Origin: Actinomycetota bacterium
GTDB lineage: Bacteria; Actinomycetota; CADDZG01; WHSQ01
DNA: 9,151 nucleotides
Assembly: GCA_019348445.1 (NCBI GenBank)
Contig: JAHWJK010000029.1
Coordinates: 1-9,151 of the forward strand
Direction: 5' to 3'
Below, piece after piece: positions 1-7,123 of the stretch (position 1 is the stretch's first letter; the number at the start of each line of letters is the position of its first letter). The translations under genes were made by a program, and so were the position numbers. The notes under the pieces were generated by a model, which made no database searches, had not been told where the DNA came from, and was given only the letters and a program-made list of their open reading frames with translations.

Positions 1-1
1 G

Positions 2-39
2 CGGCTTCACAGAGCCGGCCCACCTTTGCCTCGAAGGTG
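2..39 (-). promoter_or_regulatory. Candidate expression-platform hairpins downstream of the cobalamin riboswitch
   Basis: Two inverted repeats follow the aptamer in the direction of transcription (right to left). The first pairs 34-39 with 21-26 (CACCTT/AAGGTG on the minus strand). The second pairs 13-17 with 2-6 (CGGCT/AGCCG). They sit where a riboswitch expression platform should be, between the aptamer and a gene off the left edge. Neither has a U-tract inside the window, so I cannot tell termination from sequestration of a ribosome binding site. Their role is inferred from position only. Confidence 0.35.
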
Positions 40-42
40 TCA

Positions 43-152
43 GGGCCTCGCGCCCGGGTGGGTTCCTGGCTCGCCTTTTTAGGCTCACAGTTGCGGGACA
101 GCGCCGGTCTTTCACCGGCTTCCCCAACGCAGGACGCGCTAACGCCGGAACA
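43..152 (-). promoter_or_regulatory. Cobalamin (B12) riboswitch aptamer
   Basis: On the minus strand this stretch carries the conserved core of the cobalamin riboswitch family: GGGGAAGCCGGTG, then a short loop, then GACCGGCGCTGTCCCGCAAC, followed by CTGTGAG (roughly 124-84). Further 3' a B12-box-like element (AGCCAGGAACCCACC, about 71-57) is present. The 5' segment GTTCCGGC (near 152-145) can pair with GCCAGGAAC of the B12 box with one bulged A, as expected for the closing helix. A small hairpin (stem 81-84/73-76) and another at 55-43 fit peripheral stems. Such elements bind adenosyl- or methyl-cobalamin and usually repress B12 synthesis, B12 or cobalt transport, or B12-independent isoenzymes when B12 is plentiful. 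The controlled gene is outside the window on the left. The aptamer begins directly at the stop codon of the preceding gene. The exact ends are approximate. Confidence 0.87.
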
Positions 153-665
153 TTACGCCCTGAGGTGCCCGTCGCGGAAGAACCTAGCGCGACGAATTTT
201 GTCGCTGAGGCCGAAAGCGACGTAGAACCACGCCAGGATCAGTGCCCCGACGACCTCGCCTGCCCACGTCCACAGGTGGGAGAACGGATCGGTGAAGACG
301 TCCCACGAATACGGCTCGGCCGGTGCCGCGGCGAAGTCGGCGCCCGCGATCGGCCAGAAGAACGTCGTCGGCGCGTCCCACATCCCGTCCGCCACGAGAT
401 GCAGCAGCCACCCGACGCCGATACCGAAGACGGCGAGGCGGGTCTCGCCACGTAGGAACAAGATGATGGCCACGGTGACCGCCACGTTCGCGAGCAGCGA
501 GTGTGCGACCCCGCGGCCGCCTCCGCACGCATAGAGACCACACGTCGCGCCGTCGACGAGGTCGGGCAGGACCGCGCCCACCAGGACGAAGCGATAGTCG
601 ACCCTCCGCCGACCGATCGTGACGTAGACGATCGCGGCGGCGATCCCCATGTGCCACAGGATCAT
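153..665 (-). CDS. YdjM-like membrane-bound metal-dependent hydrolase
   Basis: This 170-residue protein resembles the YdjM/LexA-regulated family of small integral-membrane metal-dependent hydrolases. Candidate metal ligands are spread as in that family: His5 near the start, Asp35 and Asp38 in LPDLVD, His55 in AHSLL, and His89 and Asp93 in LHLVAD. Hydrophobic segments at about 8-17, 26-37, 60-71, 77-91 and 137-153 suggest four to five membrane spans; the substrate is unknown. The start is ATG at 665 because it overlaps the stop of the RNase HI gene as ATGA, implying translational coupling. An upstream extension of the frame would merely run antiparallel-free through the RNase HI gene in another frame and adds arginine-rich, non-family sequence. 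No strong ribosome binding site is visible. It is the last gene of a three-gene leftward run, and the B12 riboswitch begins at its TAA. The family call is fairly secure; hydrolase activity is inferred from motifs. Confidence 0.75.
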   Translation of the reverse strand: MILWHMGIAAAIVYVTIGRRRVDYRFVLVGAVLPDLVDGATCGLYACGGGRGVAHSLLANVAVTVAIILFLRGETRLAVFGIGVGWLLHLVADGMWDAPTTFFWPIAGADFAAAPAEPYSWDVFTDPFSHLWTWAGEVVGALILAWFYVAFGLSDKIRRARFFRDGHLRA

Positions 666-1114
666 GAAAGAAACGTCTGCTGCCCGCCGCTCTCCTCGTC
701 CAGTTGCGCGTCGAGCTCGGCTGCATCCATCCCCTGGTTCGCCAGCTTGTCTGCATCGGCGTTCTCGTCTCGCCCCACGTGCGACAGGCTCCAGTTCTCG
801 AAGCGATCGATCAGATGTCGCGCCCTGACGGCGAGAGGACGCAGCGCGTTGTTCTTGATCTTCCACTCGCCTTTGACCTGGAACACCACGAGCTTTGAGT
901 CCATGTAGACGTCGACGTCCGTGATCCCTTTCTCGAGCGCAAGTTCGAGACCCGCGATCAACGCCTTGTATTCGGCAACGTTGTTGGTCGTGATACCGAT
1001 ACCGCGCGCGATCTCGCCGATGACCTCCCCCGAGTCGTCTTTCAGCACGACGCCGATGCCGGCCGGGCCCGGGTTGCCTCGCGCGCCCGCGTCGGTGAAG
1101 AGCGTGCCTTTCAC
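662..1114 (-). CDS. rnhA: Ribonuclease HI (stand-alone, actinobacterial type)
   Basis: This 150-residue protein is an RNase HI fold enzyme that cleaves the RNA strand of RNA-DNA hybrids (R-loops, primers) in the cytoplasm. The four acidic catalytic residues are visible: Asp8 in FTDAGARGNPG, Glu48 in NNVAEYKAL, Asp72 in YMDSKLV, and Asp122 in ADKLAN. His112 lies where E. coli His124 would align, ten residues before the last Asp. Length is close to the usual 150-155. I chose the GTG at 1114 because the conserved first strand (KGTLFTDAG) begins just after it and the upstream zinc-ribbon gene ends at 1126, leaving an 11-base gap. The longer frame to 1234 runs through the neighbour's zinc ribbon. 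No clear ribosome binding site is seen, so reinitiation from the upstream gene is plausible. In mycobacteria the homologue Rv2228c is fused to a CobC-like phosphatase; here the C-terminus ends about 20 residues after the RNase H domain with no fusion. Confidence 0.92.
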   Translation of the reverse strand: MKGTLFTDAGARGNPGPAGIGVVLKDDSGEVIGEIARGIGITTNNVAEYKALIAGLELALEKGITDVDVYMDSKLVVFQVKGEWKIKNNALRPLAVRARHLIDRFENWSLSHVGRDENADADKLANQGMDAAELDAQLDEESGGQQTFLS

Positions 1115-1125
1115 TACGACGACCG

Positions 1126-1854
1126 TCAGGCGATCACGAGGATGCGGCGGCAGTTGTCGCAGCGTTGGAGCCCGCCTTCCGCCCGCATGCGCTCGATCTC
1201 CTTCTGCGGGAGCTTCGTGTGACAGCCCTGGCACGTCCCTTGTTCTAGAGCCGCGGCCCCCACTCCGTGCTTCTGCGCGCGGATCTTCTCGTAGAGCGAC
1301 AACAGGTCGGGAGGTATCTCGGCGGCGACCTGATCGCGCTGTGACGAGTGCTGGGCGAGCTGGGCGTCGATCTCTGCGACGAGTTCTCCCACGGTGCGGG
1401 TTAACTCTTGCGCTTCGGCAGACGCTTGATCCCGTTCACCGGTGATGCGCGCTACCGTCGCCGACGACGACTCGCGCGCCTCCATCACCTCGAGCAGCTG
1501 GTCTTCCAGGCCGTTCTTCTTGCGCTTCAACGACTCGACCTCGGCCTGCAGAGACGACAGCTCTTTCGGGTTCGAGACCGTGCCCGCGAACATCCGCTGC
1601 TCTTCGCGCGCGATCTTTTGATCCAGCAGCTCGATCTCGCCCTCGAGGCGCGAATGCTCGCGCGCTATCTCCTCGTCCTGTTTCGTCGCGATCTCCAGAT
1701 CCGAGGTCAGTTCCTGGAGAAGGTCGTTGACTTCCCGCAACCGTGCCGCTTCCGGCAATGCCGCCTTTTGCTCTTCCAGCCGCTTGATTGCAGTGTCTTC
1801 GTCCTGGAGATCCAGAAGGCGGTGGAGGACGGCAGGCTCAACCTCGGTGGGCAT
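1126..1854 (-). CDS. Coiled-coil protein with C-terminal C4 zinc ribbon (Rv2229c/CT398-like)
   Basis: This 242-residue protein has a long, highly charged alpha-helical coiled coil (about residues 8-185, Glu/Lys/Leu/Gln-rich, with a break around NPKEL) and a C-terminal zinc ribbon. The ribbon has Cys208 and Cys211 in CQGC and Cys232 and Cys235 in CDNC. This is the architecture of the zf-RING_7 / CT398-like family, including mycobacterial Rv2229c. The molecular role is not firmly established; binding of nucleic acid or a protein partner has been proposed on structural grounds. The start is ATG at 1854, matching the family's short N-terminal leader before the coiled coil; the ribosome binding site is weak. 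It is first in the leftward run zinc ribbon, RNase HI, hydrolase, and is divergent from the lipoprotein gene across an 84-base spacer. The conserved link to RNase HI suggests, but does not prove, a function connected with RNA or RNA-DNA hybrids. Confidence 0.88.
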   Translation of the reverse strand: MPTEVEPAVLHRLLDLQDEDTAIKRLEEQKAALPEAARLREVNDLLQELTSDLEIATKQDEEIAREHSRLEGEIELLDQKIAREEQRMFAGTVSNPKELSSLQAEVESLKRKKNGLEDQLLEVMEARESSSATVARITGERDQASAEAQELTRTVGELVAEIDAQLAQHSSQRDQVAAEIPPDLLSLYEKIRAQKHGVGAAALEQGTCQGCHTKLPQKEIERMRAEGGLQRCDNCRRILVIA

Positions 1855-1926
1855 ACTCGCTGAGCATAAGCCGATGCATGTCGTGGTTTAGCGTGGGTAC
1901 CCGCTGATCAGGATGTCCCTCGATCC

Positions 1927-1933
1927 AAGGAGA
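1927..1933 (+). promoter_or_regulatory. Strong ribosome binding site of the lipoprotein gene
   Basis: AAGGAGA lies five bases before the GTG at 1939. It is a near-perfect match to the anti-Shine-Dalgarno sequence and is stronger than those of most genes in the window. It fixes the GTG start, which is confirmed by the signal peptide that follows directly. Confidence 0.8.
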
Positions 1934-1938
1934 CTGCA

Positions 1939-2493
1939 GTGAAAGACAAAGTTCTGCGCGTTCTCACCCTCGGTATCGTCACGGTTCTTTCCCTCGGCGC
2001 TTGTGGTGGGGACGAAGGCGTGCCCGTTGATGCTTACGCCACCGATGTCTGCTCCGCGCTGTCGACATGGGTCACGGACATCCAGGACCGCGCCGCCAAG
2101 ATCACGGAAGGCATCAACCCGGGTGATGCCGAGGCCGGTAAGGAGAGGCTGCAGGAATTCATGGGTGAGACGGTCAACGGGACCGAGGAACTGATCGCGG
2201 AGGTCGAAGCAGCGGGTGTGCCCGACACCGAAGACGGTGAAGAAGCTGCCGAGCAGATCCAGAACGGCCTCGAGGACGTCAAGGCGATCCTCGAAGAAGC
2301 TGAAGGGCAGATCGACGAGCTGCCTACGAACAACCCGCAAGCGTTCGGAGAGGGTGCGCAAGAGATCGCGACGAGCCTTCAGGAAGCAACCGGTGAGGCT
2401 GCGGCGTCGATCGACGCGGCGAACTCCGAAGAGCTCACCGACGCGTTCGGCGAGAACGACGAGTGCTCGCAGTATGCGGGCGCAGGCCAGTAA
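1939..2493 (+). CDS. Secreted lipoprotein of unknown function, acidic and helical
   Basis: This 184-residue protein has a lipoprotein signal peptide: a basic start (MKDKVLR), a hydrophobic stretch at about 8-19, and the lipobox LGAC (19-22), with Cys22 the predicted lipid-modified residue. The mature part is strongly acidic and rich in Glu, Ala and Gln, and appears largely alpha-helical. Two further cysteines, Cys38 and Cys176, near the two ends of the mature domain, could form a disulfide outside the membrane. I do not recognise a named family; helical lipoproteins of this sort (short Cys-containing N-terminal helix, Glu-rich body) are common in actinobacteria. The GTG start at 1939 is supported by AAGGAGA five bases upstream. 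The gene is monocistronic or nearly so: divergent from the zinc-ribbon gene and separated from glgX by a strong hairpin. A link to trehalose metabolism is not indicated beyond proximity. Confidence 0.85.
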   Translation: MKDKVLRVLTLGIVTVLSLGACGGDEGVPVDAYATDVCSALSTWVTDIQDRAAKITEGINPGDAEAGKERLQEFMGETVNGTEELIAEVEAAGVPDTEDGEEAAEQIQNGLEDVKAILEEAEGQIDELPTNNPQAFGEGAQEIATSLQEATGEAAASIDAANSEELTDAFGENDECSQYAGAGQ

Positions 2494-2506
2494 CGACGAC
2501 TGCATC

Positions 2507-2534
2507 GTCGGGACGGGTTAAACCCCGTCCCGAC
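2507..2534 (+). terminator. Perfect 11-bp GC-rich hairpin after the lipoprotein gene
   Basis: An exact inverted repeat (GTCGGGACGGG at 2507-2517, its complement at 2524-2534) with a six-base loop begins 14 bases after the lipoprotein stop codon. No run of T follows, so it is not a classical intrinsic terminator, though U-tract-less hairpins are often proposed as terminators in high-GC actinobacteria. It ends 13 bases before the glgX GTG start, with a modest Shine-Dalgarno AGGG at 2536-2539 between. It could therefore also influence glgX translation or protect a processed 3' end. Confidence 0.5.
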
Positions 2535-2547
2535 TAGGGTTGCTGCC

Positions 2548-4659
2548 GTGAATCTCTGTCCCGGGCAGCCGTATCCGCTCGGCGCGACCTGGGATGGTGC
2601 GGGAACTAACTTCGCCGTCTTCTCCGAGAGCGCCACCGCGGTCGACCTGTGCCTCTTCGACGACGACGGCGCCGAGACACGGGTGCCGTTGACCGAGGTC
2701 GACGCGTTCGTGTGGCACGGCTTCGCACCGGGAGTGGGCCCGGGACAACGCTACGGATTCCGTGTTCATGGCCCCTCCGAACCGGCGAAGGGTCACCGCT
2801 TCAATCCGACAAAGCTCCTCATCGACCCGTACGCGCAGGCGATCGAAGGCGACGTGGACTGGGGCCCGGAGGTGTTCGGCTACGAATTGGGGAGCCCCCA
2901 GGCGGATCTCTCGGTCTCGACGGCCGACGACGCGGCGAGGATCCCCAAATCGGTCGTCGTCGACACCTCCTTCTACTGGGAGGACGACCAGCCGCCGCGG
3001 ACGCCGTGGCACGAGACCGTCATCTACGAGACCCACGTCAAGGGGCTGACGATGACGAACCCGAGCCTCCCGCCGGAGCTACGCGGGACCTATGCCGGCG
3101 TTGCTCACCCGAGCACGATCGAGCACCTCCAGCTACTCGACGTAACCGCGATAGAGCTGATGCCGATCCATCACTTCATCCATCCGCAGCATCTGTTGGA
3201 CAAAGACTTGCGGAATTACTGGGGCTACGACTCCATCGGGTACTTCGCTCCGTACTCCGGCTATAGCTCCGCGGGCGCACGCGGCGAGCAGGTCGCCGAG
3301 TTCAAGAACATGGTCAAAGAGCTACACAAGGCAGGCATCGAGGTCATCCTCGACGTCGTCTACAACCACACCGGCGAGGGCAACCACCTCGGGCCCACGC
3401 TCTGTCTCAAAGGGATCGACAACCACGCGTATTACCGGCTGGTCCCCGATGACCCGCGCTTCTATTTCGATTTCACCGGCACCGGGAACACGCTGAACGT
3501 GCGGCATCCGCAGGTGCTCAAGCTCATCATGGACAGCCTGCGTTACTGGGCGACGGAGATGCACGTGGATGGTTTCCGTTTCGACCTCGCGGCGGCACTT
3601 GCCAGGGAGCTGTTCGACGTAGATCGTCTCTCCGCGTTCTTCGACATCATCCATCAGGACCCGGTCCTGTCCACGATGAAGCTCATCGCGGAACCGTGGG
3701 ACGTCGGCGAAGGCGGGTATCAGGTCGGAAACTTCCCTGCCCTGTGGTCGGAATGGAACGGGAAGTTCCGCGACACCGTCCGCGACTACTGGCGCGGGGA
3801 ACCGGCGACGTTGCCCGAGTTCGCGTTCCGGATCACCGGCAGTTCGGATCTCTACGCGGAAGACGGCCGAAGACCGATGGCAAGCATCAATTTCGTCACG
3901 GCGCACGATGGATTCACGCTCAACGACCTCGTGTCGTACAACGAGAAGCACAATGAGAAGAACGGCGAAGACAACAACGACGGCGAGAGTCACAACAGGT
4001 CGTGGAATTGCGGGGTCGAAGGGGAAACGGACGATCCCGAGATCAACAACCTCCGCGAGCGCCAGAAGCGGAACTTCCTGACGACGCTCGCGCTGTCGCA
4101 GGGCGTGCCGATGTTCCTCGGCGGAGACGAGATGGGCCGAACGCAGTACGGGAACAACAACGCGTACTGCCAGGACAACGAGATCTCCTGGTTCGACTGG
4201 ACCCTGCGCGACGAGAACATCGTCCTCCTCGGGTTCACGCGGCGGTTGATGGCGTTCCGCAGCAGACACCCTGTTTTCCGGAGGCGCCGCTGGTTCAAGG
4301 GCAGAGCCATCCTCGGCACCCCAGATATCGCGTGGTTCACGCCACAGGGAACCGAGATGACGCAAGAGGAATGGGAAGCCGCGTTCGCGCGGTCGATCGC
4401 GGTCTTCTTGAACGGCGACGAGCTCCCCAGTCCCGCCCCCGACGGGAGCCGCGTTACCGATGACAGCTTCATCGTGCTGTTCAACGCACACGACGACTCC
4501 GTGGGCTTCACGATGCCGGAACCCGCGTGGGGCGAAGAGTGGACGACGGTCATCGACACGAACGACCCGGGCGTCGAGGACGACACGATCTTCTACAAGT
4601 CCGGTGAGGAAGTGAGGGCCGAGGCACGTTCGGTGGTGGTGCTGCGACGTGCCCGATGA
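2548..4659 (+). CDS. glgX: Glycogen debranching enzyme GlgX/TreX (GH13)
   Basis: This 703-residue protein is a glycogen debranching enzyme (isoamylase type) that hydrolyses alpha-1,6 branch points in glycogen or maltodextrin in the cytoplasm. An N-terminal CBM48-like beta-sandwich (about 8-100, starting PGQPYPLGATWDGAGTNF) precedes the GH13 barrel. Barrel motifs are clear: DVVYNHTGEG (Asn273, His274), GFRFDLA with the nucleophile Asp346, LIAEPWD with the acid/base Glu382, and TAHDGFT with the transition-state stabiliser Asp454. The 36- and 72-residue spacings match those I recall for archaeal TreX. A beta-rich C-terminal domain ends the protein, and length fits the family (about 650-720). The GTG at 2548 starts just before the conserved N-terminus and has AGGG eight bases upstream. 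The next gene, treY, starts inside its last codons, so in this operon the enzyme is best read as TreX, supplying linear chains to TreY. General glycogen breakdown is also possible. Confidence 0.95.
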   Translation: MNLCPGQPYPLGATWDGAGTNFAVFSESATAVDLCLFDDDGAETRVPLTEVDAFVWHGFAPGVGPGQRYGFRVHGPSEPAKGHRFNPTKLLIDPYAQAIEGDVDWGPEVFGYELGSPQADLSVSTADDAARIPKSVVVDTSFYWEDDQPPRTPWHETVIYETHVKGLTMTNPSLPPELRGTYAGVAHPSTIEHLQLLDVTAIELMPIHHFIHPQHLLDKDLRNYWGYDSIGYFAPYSGYSSAGARGEQVAEFKNMVKELHKAGIEVILDVVYNHTGEGNHLGPTLCLKGIDNHAYYRLVPDDPRFYFDFTGTGNTLNVRHPQVLKLIMDSLRYWATEMHVDGFRFDLAAALARELFDVDRLSAFFDIIHQDPVLSTMKLIAEPWDVGEGGYQVGNFPALWSEWNGKFRDTVRDYWRGEPATLPEFAFRITGSSDLYAEDGRRPMASINFVTAHDGFTLNDLVSYNEKHNEKNGEDNNDGESHNRSWNCGVEGETDDPEINNLRERQKRNFLTTLALSQGVPMFLGGDEMGRTQYGNNNAYCQDNEISWFDWTLRDENIVLLGFTRRLMAFRSRHPVFRRRRWFKGRAILGTPDIAWFTPQGTEMTQEEWEAAFARSIAVFLNGDELPSPAPDGSRVTDDSFIVLFNAHDDSVGFTMPEPAWGEEWTTVIDTNDPGVEDDTIFYKSGEEVRAEARSVVVLRRAR

Positions 4660-7123
4660 GGTGACGCTCCCACGTGCGACCTACCGCGTCCAACTGCACG
4701 CGGGCTTCACGTTCGACGATGCTGCCGCGATCGTCGGCTACCTGAGCGAAGTGGGGATCACGCATCTCTACTGCTCGCCGTATCTCCAGGCGCGGCCCGG
4801 AAGCACTCATGGCTACGACGTCGTCGATCACCATCGCATGTCCGACGAGCTTGGCGGCTCGGACGGCCACGCGCGCCTCGTCGACGCCCTCGCGCGGCAC
4901 GGCATGAACCACATCCTCGACCTCGTCCCGAATCACATGGCGATCGGAGAACGCGTCAACCGATGGTGGTGGGACGTGTTGCGTAACGGCGCGACGAGCC
5001 CGTACGCGACGTACTTCGACATCAACTGGGACCCACCGACCGAAAAGCTCCGCTGGATGGTCCACTGCCCCGTTCTCGGCGATCACTACGGCCGCGTCCT
5101 CGAAGCCGGAGAGATCAAGGTCGAACGCGACGGCGACGACGTCGTTCTGCGTTACTTCGAACACGTCTTCCCGGTATCGCCGACATCGCTCGATGAGCTC
5201 GGTGGCGACGACATCGACGCGTTCATAGAACGCGCGAACTCGGATGCGAAGGTTCTCCACCAACTGCACGAACGTCAGCATTACCGGCTGGCGTACTGGA
5301 AGACCGCGGGCCAGGAACTCAACTACAGGCGATTCTTTGCGATCAACGAGCTCGTCGCGCTGCGCATGGAGAACCCTGCAGTGTTCGAACACGTGCACGA
5401 GCTGGTGCTCGGTCTCGTACGGGACGGCAAGCTCGACGGGCTTCGTATCGACCACATCGACGGTCTGCGCGACCCGGAGGACTACCTGCAGAGGCTCCGG
5501 GCGGAGGCACGGACCTCCTACATCGTGGTCGAGAAGATCCTGGAACCGTCCGAATCGTTGCCTACGACGTGGCCGGTCGAAGGGACGACGGGGTACGACT
5601 ACCTGAACGTCGCCGGTGGGCTGATGATCGATCCCGACGCCGAAGCGCCGCTCACCGACCTTTACGACTCCATCACCGGAACCTCCGTCGACCTCGATGA
5701 GTTGACGCGGGACAAGAAGTGGTGGCTGATGGATACCGAGCTGGCGACCGACCTCGAGCGACTCACCGACTTGTTCGTCGACGTCTGCGAGGCGTATCCG
5801 CGGCATCGTGACTACACGCGCAGCGAGTTACACGACGCTCTCGGCGAGACGATCGCGGCGTTCCCGGTGTACCGGTCGTACGTTCGCAACGCGCGCTTCT
5901 CGAACCAGGACGAACGTGTCGTGCGCGAGGGCGTGGAGATCGCATCGAAACGGCGGCCCGAGCTCGAGCCGGAACTGTTCCAGTTGCTCGGCGACATCCT
6001 GTTGATGCGTACCCCGCACGCCCTCGACCGGGAGCTCGCGCTGCGTTTCCAACAGACGTCCGGCCCGGTGATGGCGAAGGGTGTCGAGGACACGCTCTTC
6101 TACGCGTACAACCGCTTCGCCGCGCTCAACGAGGTGGGCGGAGATCCTTCTCGCTTCGGCGTTGGCATCGACGAGTTCCACGCGTTCAACGAAGATCGTG
6201 CCGAGACATGGCCGCACGCGATGCTGGCATCGTCGACCCACGACACGAAACGGAGTGAGGACGTACGCGCTCGGATGGCGCTCCTTTCGGAGATCCCGAG
6301 CAGGTGGCGCGACGTGGTGACGGCATGGTTCGAACGCAATGCGCGTTATCGGACCGACGACATGCCCGACCGCGACATGGAATACCTGCTGTACCAGACC
6401 CTCGTCGGCGCATGGCCGCTGTCGATCGACCGGGCGGTCGCGTATATGGCGAAGGCCTCGAAAGAGGCGAAGGTCCACACGTCGTGGATAGCCCCCAACG
6501 ATGCGTACGACGACGCCCTGCGGAATCTCGTCGAACAGATACTGACCGACGACGCGTTCGTCGCCGAGCTCGGTCGCTTCGTGGAGATGCTGATCGATCC
6601 CGGATACGTGAACTCGCTCGCCCAAACATTGTTGAAGATGACCGCGCCGGGCGTGCCGGACATCTATCAGGGCCAAGAGCTGTGGGACTTCAGCCTGGTC
6701 GATCCCGACAATCGTCGGCCGGTCGACTACGCCCAACGCCGCGCACTGCTGCAGAAACTAAGCAACCTTTCTGCAGCCGACGCATGGGCGGACCGCAGCT
6801 CGGGTAGTCCGAAGCTCATGGTTCTCACGCGGGCACTGAAGCTACGCGCCGATCGACGCGATGCGTTCGAGGGTTCCTATAGCCCGCTGCGCGCGCGGGG
6901 AGGTGCCGCGGACCGCGTCGTCGCGTTCGCGCGCGGCAGTGAGGTCGTCTCGGTCGTACCGCGACTGACCTTCGGGCTCGATAGCTGGGGCACCACCACG
7001 ATCGACCTGCCGGAGGGGTCGTGGCACGACGTTTTCACCGGCGCGGCTCGATCGGGTTCCGTTGCAGTCTCGGAGCTTCTCGAAGGTTTCCCGGTCGCGC
7101 TCCTGGAGCGGGTGCGCCCATGA
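4649..7123 (+). CDS. treY: Maltooligosyltrehalose synthase TreY (GH13)
   Basis: This 824-residue protein is (1->4)-alpha-D-glucan 1-alpha-D-glucosylmutase. It converts the reducing-end alpha-1,4 linkage of a maltodextrin into alpha,alpha-1,1, producing maltooligosyltrehalose. Diagnostic sequence includes ATYRVQLHAGFTF at the N-terminus, CSPYLQARPGSTHGYDVVD, LVPNHMA (Asn95, His96), LRIDHIDGLRDP with the nucleophile Asp268, VVEKIL with the acid/base Glu295, GVEDTLFYAYNRF, and SSTHDTKRSEDVRAR with Asp532. Near the end, TAPGVPDIYQGQE (665-677) is also typical. Length is within the TreY range (about 700-830). The GTG start at 4649 overlaps the glgX stop by 11 bases; an in-frame GTG at 4661 is an alternative only four codons shorter. 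Its product is the substrate of TreZ, which probably starts two genes downstream. It is translationally coupled to both neighbours. Confidence 0.97.
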   Translation: MPDEVTLPRATYRVQLHAGFTFDDAAAIVGYLSEVGITHLYCSPYLQARPGSTHGYDVVDHHRMSDELGGSDGHARLVDALARHGMNHILDLVPNHMAIGERVNRWWWDVLRNGATSPYATYFDINWDPPTEKLRWMVHCPVLGDHYGRVLEAGEIKVERDGDDVVLRYFEHVFPVSPTSLDELGGDDIDAFIERANSDAKVLHQLHERQHYRLAYWKTAGQELNYRRFFAINELVALRMENPAVFEHVHELVLGLVRDGKLDGLRIDHIDGLRDPEDYLQRLRAEARTSYIVVEKILEPSESLPTTWPVEGTTGYDYLNVAGGLMIDPDAEAPLTDLYDSITGTSVDLDELTRDKKWWLMDTELATDLERLTDLFVDVCEAYPRHRDYTRSELHDALGETIAAFPVYRSYVRNARFSNQDERVVREGVEIASKRRPELEPELFQLLGDILLMRTPHALDRELALRFQQTSGPVMAKGVEDTLFYAYNRFAALNEVGGDPSRFGVGIDEFHAFNEDRAETWPHAMLASSTHDTKRSEDVRARMALLSEIPSRWRDVVTAWFERNARYRTDDMPDRDMEYLLYQTLVGAWPLSIDRAVAYMAKASKEAKVHTSWIAPNDAYDDALRNLVEQILTDDAFVAELGRFVEMLIDPGYVNSLAQTLLKMTAPGVPDIYQGQELWDFSLVDPDNRRPVDYAQRRALLQKLSNLSAADAWADRSSGSPKLMVLTRALKLRADRRDAFEGSYSPLRARGGAADRVVAFARGSEVVSVVPRLTFGLDSWGTTTIDLPEGSWHDVFTGAARSGSVAVSELLEGFPVALLERVRP

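Noticed and set aside
37..225. Short plus-strand frame over the riboswitch region
   Set aside because: It overlaps the antisense of a structured RNA and the end of the hydrolase gene, with no ribosome binding site or recognisable protein.
666..866. N-terminal extension of the membrane hydrolase to 866
   Set aside because: The extra 67 residues are Arg/Glu-rich, overlap RNase HI, and do not belong to the family. The ATGA start at 665 explains the gene.
1115..1234. N-terminal extension of RNase HI to 1234
   Set aside because: It would overlap the zinc-ribbon coding region; the conserved RNase H first strand begins just after the GTG at 1114.
1855..1938. Divergent promoters in the spacer, including a TATGCT box on the minus strand and a GGGTACCC palindrome at 1895-1902
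   Set aside because: No -35 partner with proper spacing was found for the box, and the palindrome is too short to call an operator. Promoters must exist nearby, but I cannot place them.
3322..4491. Long minus-strand open frame (389 codons) opposite glgX
   Set aside because: It lies antisense to an unmistakable GlgX with all catalytic motifs; its translation is Arg/Val/Glu-rich with no recognisable domain. Such frames are common in high-GC DNA.
4550..5806. Long minus-strand open frame (418 codons) opposite treY
   Set aside because: It is a shadow of treY in the complementary frame, low in plausible domain content and with no supporting ribosome binding site or context.
5828..6736. Minus-strand open frame (302 codons) opposite treY
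   Set aside because: It is antisense to the conserved TreY C-terminal half; the composition is that of a codon-bias shadow.
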